Shown here: piece by piece, positions 1 through 11,989 of the stretch
Position numbering within the stretch: the first letter of the stretch is position 1
Layout: the number at the start of each line of letters is the position of its first letter
Assembly: GCA_033065855.1 (NCBI GenBank)
Contig: JAVXUO010001654.1
Span: forward strand, 186,001-250,000
Source: Escallonia rubra
Taxonomy: Eukaryota; Streptophyta; Magnoliopsida; Escalloniales; Escalloniaceae
Length of the DNA: 64,000 nucleotides
Direction of reading: 5' to 3'
The notes under the pieces: generated by a model
The model's database searches: none
What the model was told of the DNA's origin: nothing
What the model saw: only the letters and a program-made list of their open reading frames with translations
Translations under genes and position numbers: made by a program

Positions 1-1258
1 AACCCCAATGCCTTTGCAAGATAGCATCAAATAAGGGAACCATTCTATATCGCTTAGTATTTTGCCTGGATAGTAATATGAAAGAGGATATTACAAATTC
101 CTGGAAAGGAGATGCAGCATGAAGTCTAGTTTGCCTTAACATCAAACTAATGAATTATCTCGTGACGGCTATGTGGGTGAATTTAAGTTTACACTACATG
201 CTAATAGTTGAGAGACCACTATCGTCATGAAAGCCTTGACTTGAAGTTTTTAACACTTACGAGATTAATAAACCTTGGGCCAAAACCAGTTCCTCTTACC
301 GTCCTATTTTGGGTGTCTTGCTTTCAATTTTAGTCTGCTCAATTGTATGTCAGGTCAATGCATTTAATGTGCACAAGTATGAGACTTCTTATACTGCCTT
401 CTTAAAGGAAAACATCGTAACTGCACGCGTCCATAAACATGTTATTGTTGGGGCAATTGTCAGATAAAGAATTCAATGAGTAAGTTGGCGTTTTGTTGAG
501 AGATGAATAATCCAAACTTCCTGGAGCTCATGGAGGTCAGGATCGCAAGAAATTGCTCTCCAATGTGGTTGGTGGCCATAACTTTTGATCCTTATGGAGT
601 TAGGACACCGTATTGGCTAGCACTTCAGTGCCCCTTACAACGACACTGACAATAGTCTCTTTCATAAAAGACCGTTTAAGCCATCTTTTGGGCCCTTCCT
701 ATTTTAATCAAGAAAAGATCTCTTGGAAAAAGGCTTTCTAGAACCCTTTGAGAAAGAGGTTACCCTGAGAGTTCTTAAAATCTTAGATTTATTTGTGATT
801 TAGTTGAATTTTGGTATTTACTTATCTTTTTTAGGATTCTGTCCAATTAGTTTTATACATGTAAGCTACCTAATAGTCTGATTTTTTGTTGCGGCCTTTG
901 TCTGTTTGTGTATGTGTATGATTATATTCTTGTTACTGCACACGTAGTACCTGTCACTTGGATTGATGCTGTATCAATTCCCAAATACTTGAAGTATGCA
1001 ATTTTCTCCCCACACACATTGCCTTTGTTAATTGATCTTTCTATGTTCCTTTTTTATGGACTTTCCGCCAGCCAAGCAGTGTCAGTCGACAAGCTCTTTA
1101 CATGTCTTCAAAAAGAGTACTACGATCAGTTTATAATGCGTATCTACTGTCTAATCTTCTTTTATAATGCGTATCTACTATCTAATCTTCTAAGTGCTGT
1201 CTAGTGTTGCAAGAATTGCATACTAAATACGCTTTGCATTCGCGTATGTTGTCCACAG
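1..1258. other. No recognisable exon; probably intron or 5' part of the asparagine synthetase locus
   Basis: AT-rich sequence with only short unrelated reading frames. I looked for the glutaminase (class II GATase) exons that should precede the synthetase exons starting at 1259, including the N-terminal MCGI motif and the stretch before the RRWYNP motif, and saw none. Either the preceding intron is at least this long and the N-terminal exons lie left of the window, or they have been lost. Confidence 0.5.
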
Positions 1259-4200
1259 GTGAGCTCAGAAGGTGGTATAACCCATCTTGGTTTTCCGAAC
1301 ACATACCTTCAACTCCGTATGATCCACTAGTATTACGTCAGGCCTTTGAGAAGGTTTGTTTACTCTCAACTCGTGTGAGAAGTTTAGTTTGAAGACCTTT
1401 GTCCTAGCTCATTTTTATCTTGTCTACCACTTTTCTCTCTTTCTAGTCTGCTCACGCCCCTAAATCTTCTTCGGAAGGCCTGTTCGGCGTCACTGTTTGG
1501 ATGAACAGTCTCTCTTAGTGTTGAGTTGAGAGCTTGGACTGTTGAGGAGGAGTCCGTTAGACCTATCTAATATGATGCTTTGGCAGAGAAAGCTTCTTGC
1601 CTTTCAATATTGCGTAATGGATCAAATTTGTTTTGAGGGGTCATGTGGTTATTACTCTCTCTCTATCTCTCTCTCTCTCTGTGCGTTTCTGCAGGTCTTA
1701 ATCACCTCTTCCTAGTCTATGAATATGCCTTCAGATGCTCAAATTTCTGAAAACTGATGTGCTTGGATAGGAATGAGTGGAAAAAAAGACTCGTGTACCT
1801 GATCCTGAGTAGTTTGTGAGAAAGGCTTAGTTGAGTTGTGTATACAGTAGAAATAAGGTTCTTTTTGACAAGTATCAACCTTTTGTTTCCAGAGAGGGTT
1901 GATTTTTTCTATGCCTGTGATGTTATGCAGGCTGTAGTAAAGAGGCTCATGACCGATGTGCCTTTTGGTGTGCTTTTGTCTGGTGGACTGGATTCATCAC
2001 TTGTTGCTGCAGTGGCTTCTCGCTATCTGGCTGAGTCAGAAGCTGCCTGCCAGTGGGGGTCGCAGTTACATACCTTTTGCATTGGTTTGAAGGTAACACT
2101 TCCTTAAGTTTATATTCTGTCATGCGATGGAATTTAACTAGTTACTTGCGTCCTTTGATCTATTCCCTTTTGTTCTTGTGTTGCGTATATTGATTTATGT
2201 TTGGGGTTAAACACAAAACTGTTCCCTGCCTTTGCTCGTTTTTGCTAATAACACTATTTACAAAAGTTGCAACTCTGTTCCTTAAGTTTACCCGAGTATG
2301 TGCTTAATGGCCCAGAATAGAAATCTCTTCCAAAAATGTCCTTTAAGTTGGTCATGTGCAGTTCATGTGCTGGAATTAGTATTGGCGACTAATGACTATT
2401 AACAAATATATGCAGAAGGAACTAGAAACCCATGATCATCAATGGAAACTACAAGTAAAGAAAAACACCCATGAGATTAGAGAAAGAACTATTATCCTTC
2501 TCGTTAGTGCCGACATGGAGCTAATCGTGATATGGTCCTTGGTCTGCTTACTCCCTTGCCAGCGTTGAGCTTGTTGTACTAAACCCATCGTTGAAATCTT
2601 TCGAGGATAGTTATCTAAAGCATTAGTACAATGTAAATGAGAGCGGGCTTGGGATCTAACTGGAGAAGACAGAGTTGCCATTGGAGGTTTGATTTCACTA
2701 TTTCCAAATGCATCCGACATACTTTTGCCTCCATGTATGATCAGCCCATCATCACTGCCTACCCAACTCTTACCCACACAATTCCACATCAAGCTACTCT
2801 GTTTTCAGAATATGAATCCCAAAATGTTGCGTTTCAAATTTTTAATTGGACATCAAAGTTAGAATTATAGTTCGAATGTGATATTGAGATGTAATTTGTA
2901 GCTGGCTCTGGAAAGTTGGCGACTGCGACATACATTCAATTTATAACTGGGGACGCTTTTAAAGTCGCACAGAGGATAAAAAATGGTTGTTGATTTGTGC
3001 ATGTGGTGTTCAAATGGTGGTTATGGAGCCATTGGAGCAAAAGAATATCTGGAATCGGGAAGAGAACAGGAGAAGATGAAAACAAAAGGTGTGATTCAGT
3101 CAATAGAAGAAAATGCGTTTAGAAGAGTTGAGAAAGTGTCTGCTTTTGCACTTATTTTTTATGAGGACCAGGGAGCGTCCCGCCTTAGAGGGAAGCACCC
3201 GCGTGAGCGGTGGTGGACGAAGCGGAAGCGAGAATGTCGGCTTCCTCAGGCCGGACGGAGATTGGCCCTCGAGTGGGAATTTGGTGTTTGGTTATGTGGA
3301 GTTAGATCATCCAAAAATGGCATAAATTTTCTTAGATTGTACTAGTGATTTCCAGCCTCATCCTCGTAAGAATGCCACTTGACACTTTCTGTTGCAGAAG
3401 GAAGAGGATGGTTTTAATGGGATACAATTCTTTTCTTGGACAGAAAAGACACTACAGAAAGATGAGGCCAAGTGGGTTCCAAAATTATCCTTAGGGACCA
3501 AATAAGGAAAATGTTTTTTATAGGATAAGCAAAGTCTAGAAGTTCTTAAAACTTCAAAGTCCAGAAGTTGAAAAGCGAAAGTTAGGTTTATGGCAGTTCT
3601 TTCCATTAGAATAGCCTCTGCGAGCAATCCTTTTGGGCATTGACCCTAGCTCTTGTATGGCTTTGATTTGAACATGATTTAATATTTTCAAATTTGATAC
3701 CCGTTATGAAACCATTTCAAATGACCTTCCTCCAAATTTTCCTCTACCTGTGCCTCTTCTTACTGGCAAGCACTGCAGTTGTTTCTTATTGGATTCCTTG
3801 TGTTGCTAACATCCACTAACTTCCTCGGGCTTTATGACTGCCCTTTAGGTTGTTTTTTAGTAGAGAGGAGAGAATTTTGTGGAGAAATGGATGGAGAATA
3901 CTGCTCTCATTTTCCTGTTTTTGCTTTTGTTACGCGTCTGATATTGCTGCAAATAAGTATTTTGTCTTGCACCACTTTTTGCGCTTTCTTCGTTATAAGT
4001 ATGTTGTTTTTCATTCATCAGGGATCAACTTTCTATTCTATTTCGTTTATTTTTGAGTTTTCTCTTTTAGGGTTCTCCTGATCTGAAAGCTGCCAGAGAA
4101 GTAGCAGATTTTCTTGGCACTCGGCATCATGAGTTCTATTTTACTGTTCAGGTGATTTTATTTCTACAAATTGAAGAAGCCTTTGTTGTGTATTTAGTAT

Positions 4201-7200
4201 TTACCATTTGTTTGAACCAACAGTTGGTATCGTGTGCTATACCAGGAAGGAATAGACGCACTTGAGGAGGTCATTTATCATATCGAGACTTACGATGTGA
4301 CCACTATTAGAGCCAGTACACCAATGTTTCTAATGTCTCGAAAGATCAAATCTCTGGGAGTGAAAATGGTCATTTCTGGGGAAGGTTCAGATGAGATTTT
4401 TGGTGGTTATCTGTATTTCCACAAGGCACCTAACAAGGAGGAGTTTCACCAGGAAACATGTCAAAAGGTATCACTTCTCCGCTGTTTTTTTCCCCTGGCT
4501 GCGTGCAAGTCGTGAAAATTAATGGCTTGCATAAAAATCACCATGTTTTACTACAATACGTGTAGTTACCATGTTTCCAGTTCTGATGGTTGCCCTGATA
4601 CTCAAATCAGATTAAAGGTCTTCATCTGTATGACTGCTTGAGGGCCAACAAGTCAACGTCGGCATGGGGTGTCGAGGCTCGGGTACCCTTTTTAGATAAA
4701 GAATTCATCAGCATTGCGATGGGCATTGACCCAGAGTGGAAAATGGTAAAGTATAAGACTGAAAAACTTCCCTTTTGTATTTTTAATTGCAAAGCTGAAC
4801 AAAATTGGACTTTTATGGTTTCTATACTAGGCCTGAAAAGCCAACTTTGTGGATGTCTGAATCTGCATTCCCAAGTAATAACTCTTTTTTGCTAGCTTTT
4901 AGCTTGAGGCAAGCTCACTCCAAAGTTTTTGGTAGTTGGGTTCTTTTTGTTTTGTTAGTAATGCTTGGTGTCATATCTTTCAAGTAGTGATTCTGTCGAA
5001 TCCGAATGCTTATTTATTTTATTGTACATACACAAAAGTTCCTCGTTATCATATTGAGAGTATTACTAATGCTCTGATTCAGCATTTGTTTTGCAACCGT
5101 CTTTTGAGATTAAAGTACCTTTATCAAGACACGTTTTTCAGATTCATTAAAATATTTAGGCGCCTCAGTTCTCACTCTACTCATTCGACATGGAAGTATG
5201 TGTTGAAAAATGGCATGCAACCAACATAGGGGTGCTTTCACACTTTTGAGCATGATATTGAAATATATTTTCAAAATTGTATAGAAACCAGTTTTCATCT
5301 TTACAAAAAACACTCATTTATCCGTTGTAAAATCTGAAAAGGAAACAAGTGAACACGACAGCAAAGACAGCCTTAGTAGATGGGCACACACAGGAGAGAG
5401 ACGTGTTTGTTGATATATCTGGTTGTCTTTCTATGGATTATAAGAAAAATTAAGTCAATTAAGTGAGAGGTTAGCGATTAGGAAGTGACATCTTGAGTCC
5501 TGCGGAGTTGCATCCCTGATGACAGGTAGAATTGTTTGAGAATCTATCCTAATAGTCATTCTCATTGCTCCAGTTAGGATGAGGCCTTTATGGTCCGAGT
5601 TGAATGTTGCAAGAAAAAGTCAATTTCAACTAGAACTTCACAATTGTAAATCGAAATAAATGTGGCTGCCCAAGGCTCACTAGATACATGCATGAAAGAT
5701 CATTGCAGTCAGTTCTGTTGAATGTGCATTACAACTGTAACATTATTTGGTTTTGGTGTTCCTTTATTCCTTCCCTTGACCATATTTTAGGAATATACTT
5801 TCTAGAGTAATCTCTCTTCTTATTATAAGGTGATTGTAGTTGGTGTGGATACCTCTTGGGAGTAAATAATTATATATCCGCGGCTTTTGACTATTGTAAC
5901 ATAGGTGCTTGATCCTTTGCTTGTCATTGTTGTATAGATTTAATAGACCAATTATATTGGAGTGGAACATTTGTTTCTCAAAAATAGATAGAAATTTGAA
6001 CTCTTGTTTCTCGCATCCCACTAAGTTAAGCATGTGAACTCGAGAGGTTCTATATTCTAGTACTGTTGTGTACTGTGAAGACTTAAGGTTATGCAAATTA
6101 CAGATCAGGCCTGATCTTGGAAGGATTGAGAAGTGGATTCTACGTAATGCGTTTGATGATGAGCAGAAACCATATCTTCCCAAGGTTTGTTGCTTCTTTT
6201 TCTTCTAAGCATTTCTAGCATTGTTTTTGTGAACCTCATTTAGATTCTGAGAAGCTAGGATTTTTCCCTTAGTGGTTAAGAACTAATTGAATATGCTATA
6301 GTGGTACACTAGAATTAAACATTTAAATGTTGATTGTGGAACTTTTTCCTCTTAAATCTTAAATCTTCAAACTACAAACCCATCAAAGGAAAATGATGGA
6401 TCATTTCATACCCCCCACAACTGTCATTTTAGACAATCTTTGTAGTGTTAGAGTTATATAAGTAGTTTTAACCATTTGAGCATTAGACAATGTATTTTTC
6501 AAATTTAAAAGCAATCCTTATTTTCTTCAAAATGTCAGTTGGGTCAGCTCAACCCACTAAATGTATCTTCTCCTGTGAGCACCCCATCCACCTAAAAACA
6601 AATAGAATTTGGAATCCTTTTTTCTGTTGCAATCAACTTACTGAAAGCGCCTCGCTGCCCACCACCCTTTTCCTGCTTTTAGCATATCTTGTACAGGCAG
6701 AAGGAACAGTTCAGTGATGGAGTTGGTTACAGTTGGATTGATGGCTTGAAAGATCATGCAAACCAACAGGTTCAGGACTTTATTTAATATATGCAAATAA
6801 TGTTATGTCTACAGATTTGGTTGGATGAGTTTGATAGTATTCTTTCCTTCTCTGCGTATTAATTGTTTATTTTTCTCATGTGTTATGGCCAGGTCACAGA
6901 TGCAATGTTAATAAATGCAAGCTTTATCTTTCCTGAAAATATTCCTACGACTAAAGAGGCATACTACTACAGGACTATTTTTGAGAAGTTCTTTCCGAAG
7001 GTGTGTACTTATATACCATTCCTGTTAATTATTTTCTGGGTTTGGTTCCTCATTTGACTTGCCTTGCTTTTGTTTAATCCTCCCACCACCTTTTGTGCGG
7101 TAAATCATATCATGCGCCATCCAGCATGGTGATAGCTTTTCAAATGAGAGTCAAATCTGATTATGTTTCTTACTCTGAATTTGATTTTGAAATTAAGTGT

Positions 7201-7564
7201 TTTCTCCTTTATACCAATCGTCAAGCAGAATATATGTTCATTAGATTACCCAGCCGTGTTTACTTTGGTGTTTATTTTTTTCTTCTAACTTCATCTTTCC
7301 TGTTTCTTCTACTTCACTTCTGTTTATCAGAATGCTGCAAGGTCAACAGTTCCAGGAGGTCCAAGCGTAGCGTGCAGTACTGCGAAAGCCGTGGAATGGG
7401 ATGCATCTTGGTCAAAAAATCCTGATCCTTCTGGCCGAGCGGCTCTTGGCGTTCATGAAGCTGCTTATGAGGACTCTGTAGAAGTCAAGAATTCCAATGT
7501 AATGAACGGAAGTCCACAGAAATTTGGAGAAGTGGAGAAGACCACAACAGTTTTTTCTTTTTAG
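1259..7564 (+). CDS. ASN: Asparagine synthetase (glutamine-hydrolysing), synthetase-domain exons, 5' part outside the window
   Basis: Makes asparagine from aspartate, glutamine and ATP in the cytosol; a central step of plant nitrogen transport. Nine exons with GT/AG borders: 1259-1353, 1931-2092, 4071-4151, 4246-4467, 4611-4745, 6104-6184, 6683-6769, 6893-7000, 7331-7564 (TAG stop at 7562). All junctions after the first are phase 0, and about 400 codons are open. Visible motifs: [11 protein letters not shown] (exon 1), the ATP-pyrophosphatase loop SGGLDSS (1979-1999), [76 protein letters not shown] and the late [20 protein letters not shown]. This is the whole C-terminal synthetase domain. 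The roughly 190-residue N-terminal glutaminase domain is missing here. The tail after [13 protein letters not shown] is about 30 residues, polar, and not one I recognise. Which plant ASN paralogue this is cannot be decided. Confidence 0.93.
1655..1680. repeat. (CT)n microsatellite in the first visible intron of the asparagine synthetase gene
   Basis: CTCTCTCTCTATCTCTCTCT-type run, one A interruption. Confidence 0.9.
2093..4070 (+). other. Long second intron of the asparagine synthetase gene
   Basis: A 1978-base intron between the SGGLDSS exon and the exon starting [11 protein letters not shown]. Neighbouring introns are as short as 94, 143 and 123 bases. A relatively GC-rich block around 2980-3340 differs from the AT-rich remainder and could be an inserted fragment, but no terminal repeats or TSD were found. 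Reading frames inside it (for example 2983-3345) resemble nothing known to me. Confidence 0.6.
4746..6103 (+). other. Long fifth intron of the asparagine synthetase gene
   Basis: A 1358-base AT-rich intron between the exon ending DPEWKM and the exon starting [11 protein letters not shown]. No coding similarity, terminal repeats or tandem arrays were noticed in it. Confidence 0.6.
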
Positions 7565-8530
7565 ATTCCATTGCATAGATTCGGTTTTCTTCTCATTTGA
7601 TGGAACACCATACTAGGATTTGCAACCGTAAGTTTTCCATTTTGAGTTAAAAATCTCTCTTTATCTGTTTTTTCTTGGGGTGAGTGGGTGGGGTGGGAAT
7701 AGTAGGAAATTTTAGAAGTAACTACGTGTTCATAACACGATCACTGGTCTCCTTGGAATCATCCTAGATTTGAATAATTTTATTGACATATTTTCCTGTC
7801 GTTTCTTGACAGATCACATGACGGCCCTCTGCAATGAAGTTTGCCGTGCCCTCATCACAACAAACAGCTGTATGTTTAATCTCCAGTTTATTACTTGTTA
7901 GCTGCAGTTTTGTTTTTTGCTAGGTATTAGGAAGTTTTCCTTGTTATGGTGTCCCTTTTGTGTAATGCTCTTAGATTTCTGTTTTTGTACATTTTATGTG
8001 CAGACAATAACATCTTGTCAAACTCTGCTCCTTAAATGTCCAGCAGCTTATTGCGTGTTTGCTGCAGTGTTTTGTATTTTCTTTCTAGGCATCGTGAAGC
8101 TTTTCCTTATTATGGTGTCCCTTTTGTTTATGCCCTTAAATAGATTTCTGGTTCCGTACATCTAGTGTTCGGACAATTAACACCTTGTAAAACTCTGTTC
8201 CTTGGTAGACAATCAACAGTCTTTTCTGTCTATGGTTATATGGTTATTTGTTCTAGTCTCAGAACATAAAGCCACTCTTTTCTTGGTACATAGTGGGTAA
8301 GTGTCAACATGGTTAAACAGGTCCTTTGTGCTACAAAGCTTAAAATTACTTTGTTGGATGACGAGATTCGATGATGATAGTGACTGCAAGAATCATCTCC
8401 AGCCCTCCTCACAAACTTTAAAGCTCCCTAGGAATGTGAGTAGGATAACAATATTAGGGTAATGGAACCTAATTTGATTGCTTCCCGGTTTTGGCAACAA
8501 AAATGCGCAATTTTTGAATACAGTGAAATT
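7565..8530 (+). other. 3' flank / probable 3' UTR of asparagine synthetase, possibly with a spliced UTR intron
   Basis: Follows the TAG stop. A donor-like GTAAGT at 7628 and an acceptor-like TTGACAG ending at 7812 suggest a 3' UTR intron; this is inference only. The stretch also contains the imperfect tandem duplication listed separately. Confidence 0.35.
7880..8210 (+). repeat. Imperfect tandem duplication, about 165-180 bp unit, two copies
   Basis: Copy one runs about 7880-8035 and copy two about 8040-8205. Both share, in the same order, TATGGTGTCCCTTTTGT, TAGATTTCTG followed by a GTACAT step, GGACAATTAACACC or its variant GACAATAACATC, and a closing AAACTCTG-TCCTT. They lie directly downstream of the asparagine synthetase stop codon. 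Confidence 0.7.
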
Positions 8531-9070
8531 TCATTCTCCTTGTGATTTCTGGCCAAGGCATGCCATGATTTCTTCTAGCCAAGCACACTCGGTGACAGCA
8601 TTGCAGCTACGTTGATCTTGACTGGGCATATACTGCCCTATTTCAGCCCCTCTTTTTGGATGAATCTCAAAGTCAAATCCCAAGAACAGTTTAGAAGGAG
8701 CTTTAGTTGTAAGGGAGATGTAACTCTGTCCCAATAGGTATCTGAGGCTGCAGCGGTCAGTTCTCAAAAAATGAAGTGTTGGTGGCTCAGGTAGGGACTT
8801 GACTTGGTTATGGCTTGGACAACTGCCACCAGTTCTTTTTCATTGGGGGAGTCCTGCATTCTTAGGTCCCAATGTCAGGCTGCATTAGGACAGCCCGAAG
8901 CCCCAGCTCACTGGCATCTATTTCAACTTCAAAGAGGCATCAGAAATCGGGCAAGGCCAGCACTTGTGTGCTGACTATGGAAGGCTGTTATAGCTGTTGC
9001 ATCCCAATGCATTCTTCTCTAGGAGGCTGTTAAAGGGTCCGATAGTCGGCTACAAACTTCTGTAGTTAGT
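8531..9070 (-). pseudogene. Ty3-gypsy polyprotein relic (RNase H region), antisense to the neighbouring gene
   Basis: Reading the minus strand from about 9070, fragments in shifting frames follow the order of a plant gypsy pol: FVADYRTL, VLALPDF-like, a decayed DAS-G-GAVLMQ-like motif, NEKELVAVVQAI, then LRTDRCSLRYLLGQ and LGFDFEIHPKRGAE in the longest frame (8767-8531). In intact elements these belong to the RT/RNase H junction and the RNase H domain. Frameshifts and stops break it everywhere, and no LTRs were found. It probably abuts the LINE remnant starting near 9080. Confidence 0.7.
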
Positions 9071-9732
9071 TATTAGCAAGTGGGAGAAAATGCCAAGTCA
9101 TTGATCTTGATTAAAAAGATTATGCCCTGTATGGACAGAATAGTTTATGACTCTTGCTTGAGCTTAAATGCTAAGGTCAAAGCCATTATTCACAACTACA
9201 CATGGAGGCTACCTGCTATCAGATCCCAAGCACTTAGAGAGAGCTCAACTCTGTTGTTGAGTCCATGCCTGGGCCCAACTCCCTAAATCAGGATGTAATT
9301 ACCTGCACATTAAATACTAATGGGCAGTTCACAATAAAAACTGCTTGGGAAGATATCAGAACAAGAGCTGACACAGCCCCTTGGTGGAAGCTACTGTGGT
9401 TCGCAGTGCACATTCCAAGATGCTCTATGATCTTCTTATGGCTGCTATGCAATGGAGGTTTAAGGACTAAAGCAAAATTGTAAGCCTGGAACATTCTTCA
9501 AGAGGATAGCTGTGTCCTGTGTTCCAACCAGACTGAATCTGAAGATCATCTCTTTTTGCAGTGTCCGTTTACTAAAGAGCTATGGGGATTGGTTATGAGG
9601 AAATTACAGGTTCATATGAGGCTAAGCTCTTGGAAACATTTATTACAACGTGCCTGCCTAAAGTTCAGACGGAAAAGTTTGAAAGCGAAACTGTGTAAAT
9701 TGCTGGTAGCTACAACCTGCTATGGTATATGG

Positions 9733-10775
9733 TAGACCTGGCAAACGGTTCGATCCGCGCGGGTACGGGTAAAATCCGGACGGATCCGGGTAAAATTGGG
9801 TCGGATAATTTATACCCGGGTTTTTTCGGGTACGAATTTCTGGGAACCGTACCCTACCCTTACGGGTAGGGTATTACCCGCGGATAAATCATTAATTTCT
9901 AATTAATGATTTTTTAAAATAAACATAATCTAATTACCTACTAATTAGACATATTTTAACCTCCAAAAGTCAAATAATTCATTGTTTATCTATCAAAATT
10001 CATTTCACAAAAATAACATATTTTTGTTGAAGAAAAAACAATCTCAACATCCATCCATCTGGAAAAAAAAAAACAATCTGATCAATTTGGGGAAAAAAAA
10101 AATCTGCAGATCGAGAACAAACGACAATCATCGTCCATCAATATCCACTGACTGAAAGTCTACCCAACAACCGCAAGGCGACGGAGTGACGGTCAACGAC
10201 AATGGCGATCGATCGGTGGTGACGGGGCCACGGGGTGACTGATTGGTGGCCACTGGTCAGCGACGGTGGCGACCGATCGGTGGTGACAGATCGGTGTTGT
10301 GGGGCCACGGTGGTGACCGATCGTTGGCGACGGGGTCACAGGGGTGACCGATTGGTGGCAACGGGGAGACTGAGTGACCGACCGGTGGCGGCGAGATGCG
10401 GTAGATCTAGTGGGTGACCGACGTGGCGTCGTGGGTGGAGTAGGGTGGTCGTGAGTTTGTCAAATCTGTGAGAGAGAGCGAGAGTTGAGAGAGGGGACAT
10501 GTGAGAGGGATCTGTGGGGGAGACTTTAGGGGAGGGGCGGCAGAAGCAAGTGAGTGGGGGAGAAAATGAGAGGTTTAAACCTTAGAAATATTATATATAG
10601 GCATATAATCGGGTAACCCGGGTACCCGATAACCGACCCGAATTTACCCGGCTTTTACGGGTCGGTTCGGGTACGAGTCCATTTTCAACGGGTCTCCTAA
10701 TTATGTACCCGTACCCGGGTTTTTTGCACGGGTACGGGTAGACTCGCGGGTCTGGGCCAGTTTTTGCCAGGTCTA
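9733..10775. mobile_element. Non-autonomous hAT-type element with 8-bp TSD
   Basis: Terminal inverted repeats TAGACCTGGCAAA at both ends. TSD GTATATGG at 9725-9732 and 10776-10783. Subterminal regions on both sides are packed with CGGGTA/TACCCG motifs, as in many plant hAT elements. The centre (10180-10430) has degenerate repeats of a GATCGGTGGTGAC-like unit. No transposase is encoded. Length 1043 bp. Confidence 0.9.
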
Positions 10776-10986
10776 GTATATGGAAAGAGAGGAATGCCAG
10801 AATTTTCAAGAAGCAAGCTTCAACTGTGCATGGATGTATGTTTGTCGTACAATAATGGGTAAGATACAGAGCCTACAGCTGGAAGAAAGTCCCTGCAAGC
10901 CCTATCAATCATAGCTTGGGAAATTGATAAGCAATTGCTGCTGGAGGGAAAATAGACTAGAGGATAGGATGAGAATGTAATGATTC

Positions 10987-11593
10987 GGCTCTGTTTGGTA
11001 ACGTTTATTTTTCCAGTTTTGTAAACTGGAGAGAATAAACGTGTTTGGCACACAGTTTTCGATTTTTTTTCCTTCAGTTTTGAAAACCAGTTTTTAAAAC
11101 ATGACTGTTTTTGAAAACTCCAAAAAAAGAGTATTCGGTTTTTAGTTTTGATTTTTATTTTGAGACCACCACCACCACCCTCCTCCCACTGTCGGCAGCC
11201 ACTGCCCACCGTCGGCTGCTGGAGACCACTGCCGGCAAGCGGCGGCTGTCGGCAGCCACCAGCCGCCGTCGGCGATCGCCCAGTGGTCGGCAGCCACCGC
11301 CCGCCATTGTTGGCGGCCGAACAGCACCACCGTCAGCCACCGCCACGTCCCACTACCGCCACCGCAAACCACCATCAAAGAAAAAACTCAATAAAAACTG
11401 GGTAATCAAATGCCCAAAAGAAAAAACTCAAAATAAAAACTGGGTAATCAAATGCCCAAAAGAAAAAACTCAAAATAAAAACTGGGTAATCAAACACATA
11501 TTTGTTTTTTTTTAAAAAAATTAATAAATTGGTTTTGGTTTTTGTTTTTTTGGAAACAGAAAATCAAAACTGAAAGTGTTACCAAACGCTACC
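10987..11593. mobile_element. MITE-like element A with GGTAGCGTTTGGTAAC-type ends
   Basis: Left end GGCTCTGTTTGGTAAC; the right end read in reverse is GGTAGCGTTTGGTAAC. Inside each end lie CCAGTTTTGTAAACTGG and AAACTGGTTTTGG-type blocks that recur in element B (12724-13674). The core (11160-11370) is GC-rich with CCACCG/GTCGGC motifs, unlike its AT-rich arms. No clear TSD. 607 bp, lying in the LINE 3' UTR. Confidence 0.7.
11388..11492. repeat. 42-bp tandem repeat inside element A
   Basis: A unit starting AATAAAAACTGGGTAATCAA is repeated about 2.5 times head to tail with almost no differences. Element B carries a single diverged copy at the matching position (about 13530-13580), so the expansion happened after the two elements diverged. 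Confidence 0.8.
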
Positions 11594-11989
11594 GAAGTGT
11601 TGGAATAGTTTGCATGTTTGTAGCAATTTTTGTACATATGATTTTTTTGATTTGAAATAATACAAGGTTACCCAAAAAAAAAAAAAAGATTAAAAAGGTT
11701 ATGCAGAGATTTAAAGGGTTAGTTTGATGGCTGAAGTTATGAGTAATTTGGACAGTTTCTTGGGCTAGGGGGTGAGTTGTAGATGTCTATCTAAACCTTT
11801 GCTTCTATACTTATCCTATATAATGGAGTACAGTTTGAGTTGTATTATATAATTGCTTACTTAAAATAATGACATTTGACATGAAATTTTTTAAAAGTAA
11901 CACAAGATAAAATATTTAAATGCTAAATAACTACCTTATAGAACACGTTCTAAAGTTTGAAATTTATTCAAAAAAATGTGGTTAAAATA

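Larger units (their letters stand above)
9080..11687 (+). mobile_element. 3' end of a plant L1-type LINE, interrupted by two later insertions
   Basis: The + strand carries the C-terminal part of a LINE ORF2. It has a linker with SLNAKVKAIIHNYTWRLPAIRS, FTIKTAWEDIRT, and the zf-RVT zinc-binding domain with FLWLLCNGGLRTKAKL and a CX2C...HX4C pattern (CVLC near 9510, HLFLQCPF near 9550). One frame runs with a stop at 9481 to codon TGG at 9732. There the hAT element 9733-10775 interrupts, and the same frame continues at 10784 as KERNARIF. A MITE-like element (10987-11593) splits the 3' UTR. A poly-A run at 11674-11687 marks the 3' end. The catalytic RT domain is not present, as expected for a 5'-truncated LINE. 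Confidence 0.85.

Noticed and set aside
2439-3345. ORFs in intron 2 of asparagine synthetase
   Set aside because: No motif, no terminal repeats, and the exon phases on both sides require this stretch to be spliced out.
11111-11515. 134-codon ORF with Pro/Arg-rich repeats
   Set aside because: Lies wholly within MITE-like element A, and its end is the 42-bp tandem repeat.
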